In this document: positions 50,935 to 58,855 of the stretch, piece by piece
Position numbering within the stretch: position 1 is the first letter of the stretch
Layout: each line of letters starts with the position of its first letter
Assembly (NCBI RefSeq): GCF_009764265.1
Contig: NZ_RWIR01000069.1
Span: 1-64,000, forward strand
Reading direction: 5' to 3'
Origin: Pseudomonas sp. PB101
Lineage (GTDB): Bacteria > Pseudomonadota > Gammaproteobacteria > Pseudomonadales > Pseudomonadaceae
DNA: 64,000 bases
Made by a program: the position numbers and the translations under genes
The notes under the pieces: model-generated
Told to the model about the DNA's origin: nothing
What the model saw: only the letters and a program-made list of their open reading frames with translations
Databases searched by the model: none

Positions 50935-51777
50935 ATGAACCGAATTGAACAACTGAAAGATACTCGCGCCAAATTGACCATTGAAATGGAAGCCATCAAA
51001 AGCGAACTACCCCCGTTTGAGGCTGCACTCGATAGCGAAGACGTCATTAATCACGGTCGTGAGAGCGACGTTAGGCATGAAATCAGCAGTCGAAAATTAA
51101 AGATCGACTCGCTGGTTGATCAGATTTTCCGGCTGGATCAGAAGTTGGACCACCTGGAGAAGTTGGCCAACCGAGAAAGCTTGATGGAGGGCTATATTGC
51201 CGAGATGGCGAATTGGATGGCGGACGAACTGGAACTCAACGCTAAACGCCACAGCCTCAGCACTCGCCTGGAGGAAATTCGTCAGCAAGCGCAGGAAGAT
51301 ATGTCCAGCGCACGGCAGGCTGAGACCCAGGCTGCTACCGCTTACGCACAGGCTGTGGCTTGGGGAGATACCGATGGCGAAAAAGCAGCCAGCACCGACG
51401 CTCAGAAAGCCGCGAAAAACCTCACGACCGCGACCGAACAACATCGCCGCCAACTCTTGATCATCACTGCATTGGAGCAAGAGCTGGCCATCGTAGACAG
51501 TCACATCAGCGAGGCTCAGGTAGAGCACCAAAAAATTGAGCACACCGCCTTGCGGCTAGCTCACGACACCCTGGAGGAAACGTGGAATGAAGCCGCTCAA
51601 GCGCTGCTGGATGTGGGCGGTAAGCTTTACGCCGCAGCTCGGTTGATAGGCCGCGACCCGGTGTCCTTAATGAAGCTCGACATTCCCGAGCAGGGTGAAA
51701 ACTTCGGCAGTTGGAGGTGGAGCGAACTGGCGGACCGTGGCCGCCAGCATCGCACGCGCGATCTGCTCTCGCTGTAA
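50935..51777 (+). CDS. coiled-coil island protein, 280 aa
   Basis: 280 residues from MNRIEQLKDTRAKLTIEMEAIKSEL. A GTG 33 bp upstream is in frame but lacks a ribosome site. Almost the entire first 215 residues are heptad-like (three long helices with many Glu, Gln, Ala), followed by a short globular tail (DPVSLMKLDIPEQGENFGSWRWSELADRGRQHRTRDLLSL). It lies 86 bp after the primase gene. Not a recognised family. A structural or scaffolding role is inferred from composition only. Confidence 0.75.
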   Translation: MNRIEQLKDTRAKLTIEMEAIKSELPPFEAALDSEDVINHGRESDVRHEISSRKLKIDSLVDQIFRLDQKLDHLEKLANRESLMEGYIAEMANWMADELELNAKRHSLSTRLEEIRQQAQEDMSSARQAETQAATAYAQAVAWGDTDGEKAASTDAQKAAKNLTTATEQHRRQLLIITALEQELAIVDSHISEAQVEHQKIEHTALRLAHDTLEETWNEAAQALLDVGGKLYAAARLIGRDPVSLMKLDIPEQGENFGSWRWSELADRGRQHRTRDLLSL

Positions 51778-51791
51778 CTACCGACTCCCTG

Positions 51792-51817
51792 AAACAGCCT
51801 GCTTTCGCGGGCTGTTT
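51792..51817 (+). terminator. terminator after the coiled-coil gene
   Basis: AAACAGCC and GGCTGTTT form a stem around TGCTTTCGCG with T's within the 3' arm, 15 bp after the stop. Confidence 0.65.
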
Positions 51818-51840
51818 AAATCACTCCAAGGATCGAAGCC

Positions 51841-52026
51841 ATGAACGCAGCGCTACAAAACAGCTCATCCCAATCTGACACGCTCAAAGCCAGACAAGCC
51901 CACCTGACCGATCTACTCAAGCTAGTGGATACTAAAATCGGAAAAAACACGGCAATGCAGAAACTCACCATCACTGCGATAAAGGCAGAAATGGGGCTAA
52001 TTGAGCAAAAGCTGAAAAAATATTGA
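51841..52026 (+). CDS. small basic protein, 61 aa
   Basis: 61 residues, two predicted helices, Lys/Gln/Leu-rich (LTDLLKLVDTKIGKNTAMQKLTITAIKAEMGLIEQKLKKY). AAGGA precedes the ATG. It resembles the coiled-coil protein in composition but not clearly in sequence. No family recognised. It is the last rightward gene before the convergent nuclease gene. Confidence 0.6.
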   Translation: MNAALQNSSSQSDTLKARQAHLTDLLKLVDTKIGKNTAMQKLTITAIKAEMGLIEQKLKKY

Positions 52027-52258
52027 TGACGTTAACGGAAGCTCGCGAAAGCTTCCGTTGCAATCAAATTCGGAAGGAAACTACCGACCAAAAGCAGTCG
52101 TTCGAAGTATGTAATATAAGGGAAATAGTCAAATTGAATTTCGAAGTTATAAAATGTAAGTTTACAACAAGGAGCGCATTACGCTTTTTTAGGGCTCGAT
52201 TACATTCCTCTGGCTGATTTCCGCCAGCCACCACTGACAATAATTCATCAAATCGAAA
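52027..52258. other. convergent intergenic region with perfect hairpin
   Basis: AACGGAAGCT and AGCTTCCGTT (52034-52043 with 52050-52059) form a perfect 10-bp hairpin right after the 61-aa gene. No immediate T-run follows, but the sequence behind it is AT-rich. The remaining 200 bp show no gene and mark the drop in GC toward the cargo block. Confidence 0.55.
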
Positions 52259-53842
52259 TCATAGATCATTATAACCAGGACTAAGTGCCGTTAGGAGGGA
52301 GTCATATTTAACTAGAAAGGCAGACCCGTTTCTTTTCCAGAATTTTGAATTATCAACAATTAACTGCGTAAGTGCCTCTAGCTTTTTATCCATTTCCCCA
52401 CTAAGTCCTGCCGCCCAAGACCCAGGAATTTTCCCGATGGTCTCTTCAACTACGTGGCCTAACGTGAGCCGACGCGTTTCTGGGTTAGACTGGGCATCGC
52501 ACGCCGAGTCCAAAAACAAGCCAAGAGGACGACCTTCTGCATTCAACCCATAGGCTAATCCTGCAAAATCCTGAAGTGAAAGATAACTAATTCTGTCCAT
52601 CTGAATTGGTAAGCTGCCGTACTTCTCCGTGAGCCGGCTTACTAAATCAGTATCTATGTACTCCGAAATATACTTTCCACCAAAAACATAATGATCACCA
52701 AATGTTACAACTAGCAATCGATAGCTACAGCCATCAAAATCCTTTATTTTTGATAAGCCATCAGCGACAGATTGACCTTGATGAATTGCTTTGATATAGC
52801 TTGATTCCAAAAGACCTTTCAGCAATTTTGCATCAGCGGTACATTTCATTAAATCCGTAGGTTCAATTGCCTTGCACTCAATCAAAGTAACTCGATCTTC
52901 CTCTCTCACTATAAAATCGACCAGCTTACCTTTTAAGCCTTGCCCTCTCAAAATCGTGCTCAATTCACTTTCAGCGATTACTTTATCAAAGTTCATTTCA
53001 TTAAGAATCTCCCCCACCCTCAACTCCATATCATTCCCGAATTTATCTTTAAAAGCAGGAAATTCTTTTTTTAAAACGACGGGAGCCAAAGCACATAATG
53101 CAGTTATGCAGAACTTTGAGTTAAATGCCACAAGACAACCTTCCTCCAACAGGAATGGAATATATTTGAATGGGGTTTCTTGGAAATACTCGCTTTCGTA
53201 TATACCTCCTAAATCATGGAGCTCCATAAAACTTGGAATGGCGTCAGCTTCGCAGCTAGCGAGTCGTATGAAAGCTAAAACATGAGCATAAGGTATTCCT
53301 GGGGAAAGATAGAACAGAATTTCAGATATTGGCATTTTTACAACACCACCTTGTTGTTTATCCAGCCGAGTAACGATGAACATTGCTATCTTCAGGTAGC
53401 TATCTAGACTTAATCCAAAAAACCTTACAAACAATTCGTCATAATAATTATCTGAGCGGCTTAGTATAGACCCCTGAACAATCAGTTCGCGCATACCACT
53501 TGTAGTGGTTTTCTGATATAACAATTGGGATAAAATCATAGCCCTTAATTTCAATTCCAAGCTACCGACTTCCAAGGCCGCCGCAGCACTTTGCAAATGA
53601 AAAATTTCGTTAGCAATCCTGTGGAATTCTGCTGTACTAATCTCTTTGTTACCAGCCTCCCCCAATACAGCCAATTTCAGCATAAACATGACAATCCAGG
53701 GCATTTTCCCTGCTTCGGGCGTGTGGTCTGCTACTCTCATGCCTAAATATTCAAGTGAATGACTTAGCACAGACTCGCGAGTATAGCGAGCCAGCTGTTC
53801 TTTTATAGAACTGATACCAATTGAATACTTGTTAAAATTCAT
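52259..53842 (-). CDS. putative PD-(D/E)XK nuclease, 527 aa
   Basis: 527 residues, AT-rich compared with the flanking genes. The C-terminal half has a restriction-nuclease-like core: Glu in MELRVGEILNEM (E278), Asp in KGKLVDFIV (D309) and TLIECKA (E322, K324) with the usual spacing. The N-terminal 260 residues are mostly helical and unrecognised. It stands 110 bp after the caspase gene on the same strand, so it may be part of the same defence cargo. Nuclease activity is inferred from the motif only; no named family was recognised. Confidence 0.8.
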   Translation of the reverse strand: MNFNKYSIGISSIKEQLARYTRESVLSHSLEYLGMRVADHTPEAGKMPWIVMFMLKLAVLGEAGNKEISTAEFHRIANEIFHLQSAAAALEVGSLELKLRAMILSQLLYQKTTTSGMRELIVQGSILSRSDNYYDELFVRFFGLSLDSYLKIAMFIVTRLDKQQGGVVKMPISEILFYLSPGIPYAHVLAFIRLASCEADAIPSFMELHDLGGIYESEYFQETPFKYIPFLLEEGCLVAFNSKFCITALCALAPVVLKKEFPAFKDKFGNDMELRVGEILNEMNFDKVIAESELSTILRGQGLKGKLVDFIVREEDRVTLIECKAIEPTDLMKCTADAKLLKGLLESSYIKAIHQGQSVADGLSKIKDFDGCSYRLLVVTFGDHYVFGGKYISEYIDTDLVSRLTEKYGSLPIQMDRISYLSLQDFAGLAYGLNAEGRPLGLFLDSACDAQSNPETRRLTLGHVVEETIGKIPGSWAAGLSGEMDKKLEALTQLIVDNSKFWKRNGSAFLVKYDSLLTALSPGYNDL

Positions 53843-53952
53843 ACGTTACTCAACTTACAGTTAGTAGTCCCGAATCTTTGCACGGGTGCACTTGCGCACT
53901 GAGCCCCATACAAAATAATAGTGACGCTTTTCCACTTAAGCATCTATTAAAT

Positions 53953-55863
53953 TTAATCTAATGGCGTACCCATAAACAAAAACCAAGGGACTCTATTCGG
54001 AAACAAGAACGCTGAACAAAGCGCACCGATCTTAACTTCCGGAAGTTTCAGCGACACATCCAAAGCTAACTGAGGCAAACATGATGTACGCCATCTAGAT
54101 ACCAAATCTTTCACTTCCCAAACACCATGCCCTATCTGGAAGACGTGATTGAGGCCGTTTTCGATGCAAGGTAGAGAAAATTGTGTATGATCATTCGGTA
54201 TGAACACATGGAGGTGCGAGTGATCTAAAAGTTCAAGATTGTAGTTAATCAAATCTTGTAGAGAAAGCACCTCACCCATTAATAAAACGAACGCTAAGGA
54301 TTCAGAAGGATGGCTACTGAACTTCCTTTGTGTTTCTAGATCATTACATGCTCGCGCACGCAGATAGCCTAATACATTGTTAGGCGGTAGATCAGCCCTC
54401 GCAAGCGCACCGTCATTTTCTATAAGGGCGTTATAAAGCGAGCTAATTATCTGCTCGCAAATTTCAGTATTTCCACTCTCATTTGCAGTGAGCAGATACG
54501 CCGCCAAGAACGGTGTTTCAGACTCAGACATTCCTGTTGCGGAAGCCGCGTAATGATCAGAAATGTATTGCCCAAACTTAACACCAAGTTTTTTAATCTC
54601 AGCGATCTCCAGGCTGTATTGTTTTGCGATGTATAGCGCTGCGCCGATCCAACCTAATATTCTTGTTATTCTCTGAGGCAGATAAAATAAATCAGGTATG
54701 CCGTGTCGACAGAGGCTCTTAGGATTTGTTTCTAGGGCTGCCAATACGCTTACCAATACGTCGTGCAGCTCAAAAAAAAGATCTTTCGCAAGATTACGTA
54801 CGCAGACTGCCGAATTTAAATCACGCGGCACAGATGGAAGAAGAAGCGATATGCACGTTGCCGTAAACTCAATATGAGCGAAGGAATTCGTCTGTTTTCT
54901 AACTGAATCCTCCAAAGAGCGCCAGACACTCTCGATAAACGTTGCCGCAGCACCAGGTATCTTCTCAAGGTGTTCCATGCTCTGGAACATTTTCTCATAT
55001 AGCTTTTCAGGAGTGAGTTCCGATGCAGGAGCGAACATCAGGCCTAGGAGCTCCGACGATCTGTTCCCAATCACCACACCAGCGGCTGATGTAGGCGATA
55101 TCCCAGTAATTTGTAAAAGCGAATTAGGTGTTCTATCGACCGCATGAGGATTTCCGAATACTGGCATAGGACCATATAGGTTCATACCCCAGACCGATGG
55201 GAGTTGTTTTCCAGCGCTGGTGACTGCTACGTATTGAGCAGCTGCTCGGCCTATGTCCAAGAGGTCTAAAAATGGAGCCCTTGATCCTGTATCAATTTCA
55301 CCACGTAAAATCCGCAATATCGCAGTTGTTCCCCATCCGCCAGCGTTATCTTCCGAAGCAGCTTGATCAGAAGCCGAGGAAACAAAAATTGATACGCCGC
55401 AACTTCTTGCCTTTCCAATTACCTCCGGCTTGAGGAGCGTCCCCATGTCAGAAATCATACCACCAGCTTCGCAAGCATCAATAATCAAGTTGCAGTGCGC
55501 GGCTTTTATTTCATTGATAAATTCGAATAAATGACTAAGCGCCAGCCCTGTCGTTGACATTCTATCGTTGCGCGTATCACACAAGCAAAGATAATAAGTC
55601 CCGTTGACGACCCCTCCATGTCCTGCAAAAAATATTGTTAAACTTTCTATTTCCTCGAAACGATCCTGTAAATCTTCTAGAGTTGCCCTAATGTCATTTA
55701 ACGAAGGAGAGAGCACTAGAAATGAGTGTTCTGGCTTTATACAACTCAACGTACTTTCGGTCAGCTCTGAATGGATTTTTTTTGCGTCAACTTCCGCTCC
55801 CGTAAGCTTGCCAAGACTCAGATATTCGTTGCAACCGATGCTAAGTAGAACTCGCTTCGACAT
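53953..55863 (-). CDS. caspase-like (C14) protease, 636 aa
   Basis: 636 residues. The N-terminal 230 residues are a peptidase C14 domain: KRVLLSIGCNEY start, catalytic His82 in TIFFAGHGG and Cys131 in LIIDACEAGG, with VSSASDQAASED after it. Both dyad residues are present, so it should be active. The remaining 400 residues are helical and resemble no domain I can name, perhaps a sensor. Its ATG overlaps the stop of the 204-aa gene (TAATG), so both are made together. Bacterial caspases often act as abortive-infection effectors; that role here is inferred. Confidence 0.88.
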   Translation of the reverse strand: MSKRVLLSIGCNEYLSLGKLTGAEVDAKKIHSELTESTLSCIKPEHSFLVLSPSLNDIRATLEDLQDRFEEIESLTIFFAGHGGVVNGTYYLCLCDTRNDRMSTTGLALSHLFEFINEIKAAHCNLIIDACEAGGMISDMGTLLKPEVIGKARSCGVSIFVSSASDQAASEDNAGGWGTTAILRILRGEIDTGSRAPFLDLLDIGRAAAQYVAVTSAGKQLPSVWGMNLYGPMPVFGNPHAVDRTPNSLLQITGISPTSAAGVVIGNRSSELLGLMFAPASELTPEKLYEKMFQSMEHLEKIPGAAATFIESVWRSLEDSVRKQTNSFAHIEFTATCISLLLPSVPRDLNSAVCVRNLAKDLFFELHDVLVSVLAALETNPKSLCRHGIPDLFYLPQRITRILGWIGAALYIAKQYSLEIAEIKKLGVKFGQYISDHYAASATGMSESETPFLAAYLLTANESGNTEICEQIISSLYNALIENDGALARADLPPNNVLGYLRARACNDLETQRKFSSHPSESLAFVLLMGEVLSLQDLINYNLELLDHSHLHVFIPNDHTQFSLPCIENGLNHVFQIGHGVWEVKDLVSRWRTSCLPQLALDVSLKLPEVKIGALCSAFLFPNRVPWFLFMGTPLD

Positions 55864-56477
55864 TATTGCGGCTCCTTAACGAACTTGGCCTTTCGCGCTG
55901 CTTCTTTCTCAAGGGCTTCGGCAGATTTCCTCTCTTTTATTTCGGCAACTTTATCTCCGAACTCGATTGAATTCATCGTTTCGTCACGCTTAAACGCTTC
56001 TATTGCTGCGGTTCCTGCATGTATTTCAGGCATTGATACGTTTCCATTTCGATCGACGCCAAACTCAATTTTTTCAAGCATTTCGACGAACGCTCTCGCA
56101 GGCTCCTTGCCCCCATTGACCACATTTCCATACTTGTCGCAGGTGTCTGAAATTGTGGCGTACAAACTCCTTATAAACGTCTCTGCCATCTCGCTTGATA
56201 GTTCATTCAGCGTATTTTCTAAAACTTCAAAACGCCGCAGCATTATGTCTTCAAATTGAATGTTCATTTCATGCTGGTGGCGTTCCAGCTCCGAAATCTG
56301 GACAGGATCAAAGCTTTGATGAGATTGCCATGATCTGCCATGAAGGAATCGTTGGACATTTCTAGGATCAACATACGCATGCTGCGATTTTCGCAATTGC
56401 TTTATGACTTCTTGGCCAAACTCCTGCATAACCAAGCCTGCCTCGGAGTCAAACGGAAAAGGATGCTGATCCATCAT
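55863..56477 (-). CDS. partner protein of the caspase, 204 aa
   Basis: 204 residues, no signal or membrane segment. The N-terminal half is helical (VMQEFGQEVIKQLRKSQHAYVD). The centre carries ELERHQHEMNIQFEDIMLRRFEVLENTLNELSSEMAETFIRSLYATISDTCDKYG, a likely coiled coil. The C-terminal 40 residues are a highly charged Lys/Glu/Ala tail (KVAEIKERKSAEALEKEAARKAKFVKEPQ). Coupled by TAATG to the caspase gene, it may be its activator, inhibitor or substrate. Not recognised. Arg/Lys sites in the tail are candidates for caspase cleavage. Confidence 0.75.
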   Translation of the reverse strand: MMDQHPFPFDSEAGLVMQEFGQEVIKQLRKSQHAYVDPRNVQRFLHGRSWQSHQSFDPVQISELERHQHEMNIQFEDIMLRRFEVLENTLNELSSEMAETFIRSLYATISDTCDKYGNVVNGGKEPARAFVEMLEKIEFGVDRNGNVSMPEIHAGTAAIEAFKRDETMNSIEFGDKVAEIKERKSAEALEKEAARKAKFVKEPQ

Positions 56478-56655
56478 AATTGCGGTCCTTTATGGCTTGC
56501 GATTTCAGTGAGCGAAACGAAAACTACCGATGAGATTAGCGCTCGTCGGAAGGAATAACCACTAGGGCGGAATCTTTAATCAGGCTGCCGAAATAAAAAA
56601 GGGGGGCGGGTCATTAGTCCAACGCCTGTCTAGCCTCAAATCGCATTAGCGACAA
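56478..56655. other. gap between the TIR gene and the caspase operon
   Basis: 178 bp without a gene. It contains an A-run followed by a G-run (about 56595-56612) and should hold the promoter of the 204-aa/caspase pair. No clear terminator for the TIR gene was seen. Confidence 0.5.
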
Positions 56656-57633
56656 CTATTGGTCAGCAGTGGCCTCTGCAGCATCCAGTAGCTGCGTCAT
56701 AACGTCGAAGCCTTCATAGTCACGGATGAGGTGGCTCACCAAATCATCCGCATCGAAAGTGAATGGCTCGCGAATCTCGACCATCCTAAAGAACCTAGAG
56801 GCCAGTAGCGTGCCTCCCGTGTTCAGCAGCACCTGTTCCCTTTTGCCAGTTAGTTGTGGGAAGAATGCCGACATCACAGCGGTACCCAGAGGGCGCATCT
56901 CTGTCGAGATTTGGACGTACTCCCAATGCCAGCGTCCCTCAGTAGGGCAGAATGTTGGTTCATCGTCGTCGAGCAAATAATTCCAGCTACTGCTCTCCCA
57001 CATCCATAGTGGCGGTTTCAGCAGGTAAGGCGCTGCATCATCGGGCCGCACCGTCACCTCATGATTCCGGCCACTGCCCCAGATCGTCAATGGACGTTGC
57101 TTAAGAAAGTTGAGGGCTCTCCGCCTCAAGTGGAAGACTGCCCACCGATCGTTAATGTCGCGTTGCAACTGCGCCTGGCTCAACCCCTCTGCCATTCCCA
57201 AGACTGTCATCCCTATATCGAGGTTCAGACTGTGCAAGGGTTGTAGGTTCAGATGGAGGCGACCAACTAGAGGGGCCGGGAGGCGTTCTGCGCAGCCGGA
57301 TTCCAGAATCAGTGGAACAATCCTGACCCCAGGCTTGTCGGCGATCTGCGCCAACAGACGTAGCTCTTCGTACAAGCCCGATCCAATTCGCTGAGCCGCC
57401 TCCAGATAGTCCTCATCACATAAGCACAGGACGAGGAGCGGTCGTCTTGCTAGAGCTTTATCAATGATGCGTTCGACTAGTTCGCCGAATGCCATGGTGT
57501 CACGATCCCAAAAGACGTCGTGCTTCCAACTTAGGCTGGCAACAATGCCCTGCCGAACCCACTCCTTTTTTTTGAATCCTGTGCCCCAGGCGTACGAGAT
57601 GAAGATAGAGTCGCCTTTCTCTGCTGTTGTCAT
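56656..57633 (-). CDS. TIR-domain protein with unassigned C-terminus, 325 aa
   Basis: 325 residues from MTTAEKGDSIFISYAWGTG, with AGGA before the ATG. A 14-codon extension upstream is less likely. The N-terminal 130 residues are a TIR domain: FISYAWG at 11-17, VFWDRDTMAFGELVERII at 40-57, LLVLCLCDEDYLEAA and GLYEELRLL, with the putative NADase glutamate near 89-90. The C-terminal 190 residues are unrecognised, Trp/Tyr-rich (PPLWMWESSSWNYLLDDDEPTF...GRWHWEYVQIS). Bacterial TIR proteins commonly deplete NAD after phage sensing; that role is inferred. Confidence 0.85.
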   Translation of the reverse strand: MTTAEKGDSIFISYAWGTGFKKKEWVRQGIVASLSWKHDVFWDRDTMAFGELVERIIDKALARRPLLVLCLCDEDYLEAAQRIGSGLYEELRLLAQIADKPGVRIVPLILESGCAERLPAPLVGRLHLNLQPLHSLNLDIGMTVLGMAEGLSQAQLQRDINDRWAVFHLRRRALNFLKQRPLTIWGSGRNHEVTVRPDDAAPYLLKPPLWMWESSSWNYLLDDDEPTFCPTEGRWHWEYVQISTEMRPLGTAVMSAFFPQLTGKREQVLLNTGGTLLASRFFRMVEIREPFTFDADDLVSHLIRDYEGFDVMTQLLDAAEATADQ

Positions 57634-58207
57634 GTGTCCTATCCGTTGGGCTGTCGGTTCGAGCAGGCAAGTCACCGTTCAATGGACTGGCCTGACCATA
57701 ACGAGGTAAGCATCAATAAAGCGGACCCTACATGGAATGATCGAAGCAGGCGAGCCACTGATGTAACAGGCAATCGGTACCCTGAGCTGCTATCACAAAG
57801 CAGAAGTCACGGGTAACTCAAGCTAAAACTGCCGTTTGGTAGCGACCCGCGTGGAAAGCAGTTTGTGGTCGAATGCGGCCTACGGTTTACCCAAATTTGT
57901 GATCGCTTCTGTAACACCTATTTGGCTTGCAACACCCAGCGGATGAGAAAGGCGTATCGTGTGTGACAGAAATAATATTCAATAAATTCAACTAGTTAAT
58001 GTCTATCGCAACACCCGCAACACCTGTAACACGTCTTTTCGAGCCCCCACACCCCATCGACGATGGCGCCGCCAGCGAAAGCAATACTGGCGTGGTATCG
58101 ACTAATGCAGAATTCGGATACTGGCTGCCGAACGCCAGGACGCTTGGGAGGTGCCGCCTGCCAACAACGAACAGGTGAGATGCATCGACGGGGCACCGAC
58201 ATCGCCT
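57634..58207. other. non-coding region left of the repeats, contains inverted 13-mer
   Basis: About 570 bp without a convincing gene. The reverse complement of GTGTTACAGGTGT lies at 58020-58032. GTAACA/CTGTAACACC and TGTAACAGG copies occur near 57760, 57910 and 58025. An AT-rich segment runs at 57965-58000. Confidence 0.5.
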
Positions 58208-58264
58208 GGGACCCTAGGGGTCTCGGTAGGTACGGGGTCGGAAACCCGCGTGATCGTGTTAGCG
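58208..58264 (+). repeat. 57-bp conserved motif, copy 1
   Basis: It runs from GGGACCCT to TGTTAGCG and contains ACGGGGTCGGAAACCCGCG, a hairpin-capable core. Copies 2 (58340-58397) and 3 (58581-58638, inverted) share the GGGACCCT, ACGGGG...AACCCGC and G(T/G)TAGCG blocks. It is followed by GGTGAAC-TGCT-GTTCACC (58289-58306), an inverted repeat that is different in the other copies. Confidence 0.7.
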
Positions 58265-58281
58265 GAAAAATGCCCAGCTTA

Positions 58282-58306
58282 GTGAACAGGTGAACTGCTG
58301 TTCACC
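58282..58306. repeat. GTGAAC iterons, P4-origin-like
   Basis: GTGAAC occurs at 58282-58287 and 58290-58295 and inverted at 58300-58305, with GGTGAAC/GTTCACC forming a palindrome. GGTGAAC repeats are the type I iterons bound by the P4 alpha primase-helicase in phage P4. This island encodes a primase-helicase, so an origin is plausible. Confidence 0.5.
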
Positions 58307-58339
58307 AGTGCATCTGCACTCCGAATTGGAATGACGCCG

Positions 58340-58397
58340 GGGACCCTGAGCATTTTGGATAGACACGGGGCAAAGAACCCGCAGCATCTTGTTAGCG
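58340..58397 (+). repeat. 58-bp conserved motif, copy 2
   Basis: Same layout as copy 1 with GGGACCCT, ACGGGG, AACCCGC and CTTGTTAGCG, but diverged in the spacers. It is followed by four GGTTGAC repeats rather than GGTGAAC. Confidence 0.7.
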
Positions 58398-58414
58398 ACT
58401 GGGTTTTCTACGTT

Positions 58415-58467
58415 GGTTGACAGGTTGACGTGGTTGACACCATTTCCAAGGTTGACCGGGCTCAACC
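58415..58467. repeat. GGTTGAC iteron array
   Basis: GGTTGAC occurs at 58415-58421, 58423-58429, 58432-58438 and 58450-58456 and near-inverted as CTCAACC at 58461-58467. The spacing is 8-9 bp for the first three. It is likely a protein-binding array (origin or control site). Confidence 0.65.
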
Positions 58468-58580
58468 GTTCGCTATCAACAACACGATGGCTCACCTTTA
58501 CCGTTGCGGTAACGATGCCCTTTTCTCTTCAATATACTTTCAATTTCAACGTCGAAATTTCAGTAAGCTCGGGGAACTGT

Positions 58581-58638
58581 CGCTACCAAGATCTCGCGGG
58601 TTTCCGACCCCGTGCTCCTTCGATAACCCTAGGGTCCC
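58581..58638 (-). repeat. 58-bp conserved motif, copy 3 (inverted)
   Basis: Read on the minus strand, it has GGGACCCTAGGG, GCACGGGGTCGGAAACCCGC and TTGGTAGCG and is closest to copy 1. It is followed on that strand by AGCTTACTGAAATTTCGAC, where copy 1 has AGCTTAGTGAAC, so the similarity extends past the core. Confidence 0.7.
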
Positions 58639-58855
58639 CAGCGCTTTTTCGCACCTGATCATCGGTTGGAGGCAACACTCCGTAGACTAATGGCCTATTC
58701 CGCCTTTTTTGTACAGGCTGTCCACGACTTCAGCAGCAAAATCCAGATTGTTCGCCATGTTGATGAAACGGTCGCTACAGTTAACACCTCACCGGAGTGT
58801 GGTTTGTTAGCGTTACTGGTGATGTCGTTGGGATTGCGTTCATGGGGGAATTACT
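58639..58855. other. gap before the TIR-DUF3298 gene
   Basis: About 217 bp without a gene. It includes a CCTTTTTTGT run (58704-58713) and a short TTTGTTAGCG match (58803-58812) to the end of the conserved motif. GGGGGA at 58843-58848 is the ribosome site of the next gene. Confidence 0.4.

Noticed and set aside
57500..57816. Short open frames between the TIR gene start and the repeat region
   Set aside because: No ribosome site, no family, and they overlap the TIR gene or iteron-like sequence.
58208..58640. CRISPR array
   Set aside because: Three diverged copies, one inverted, with unequal spacing and no cas genes. It is not a CRISPR array.
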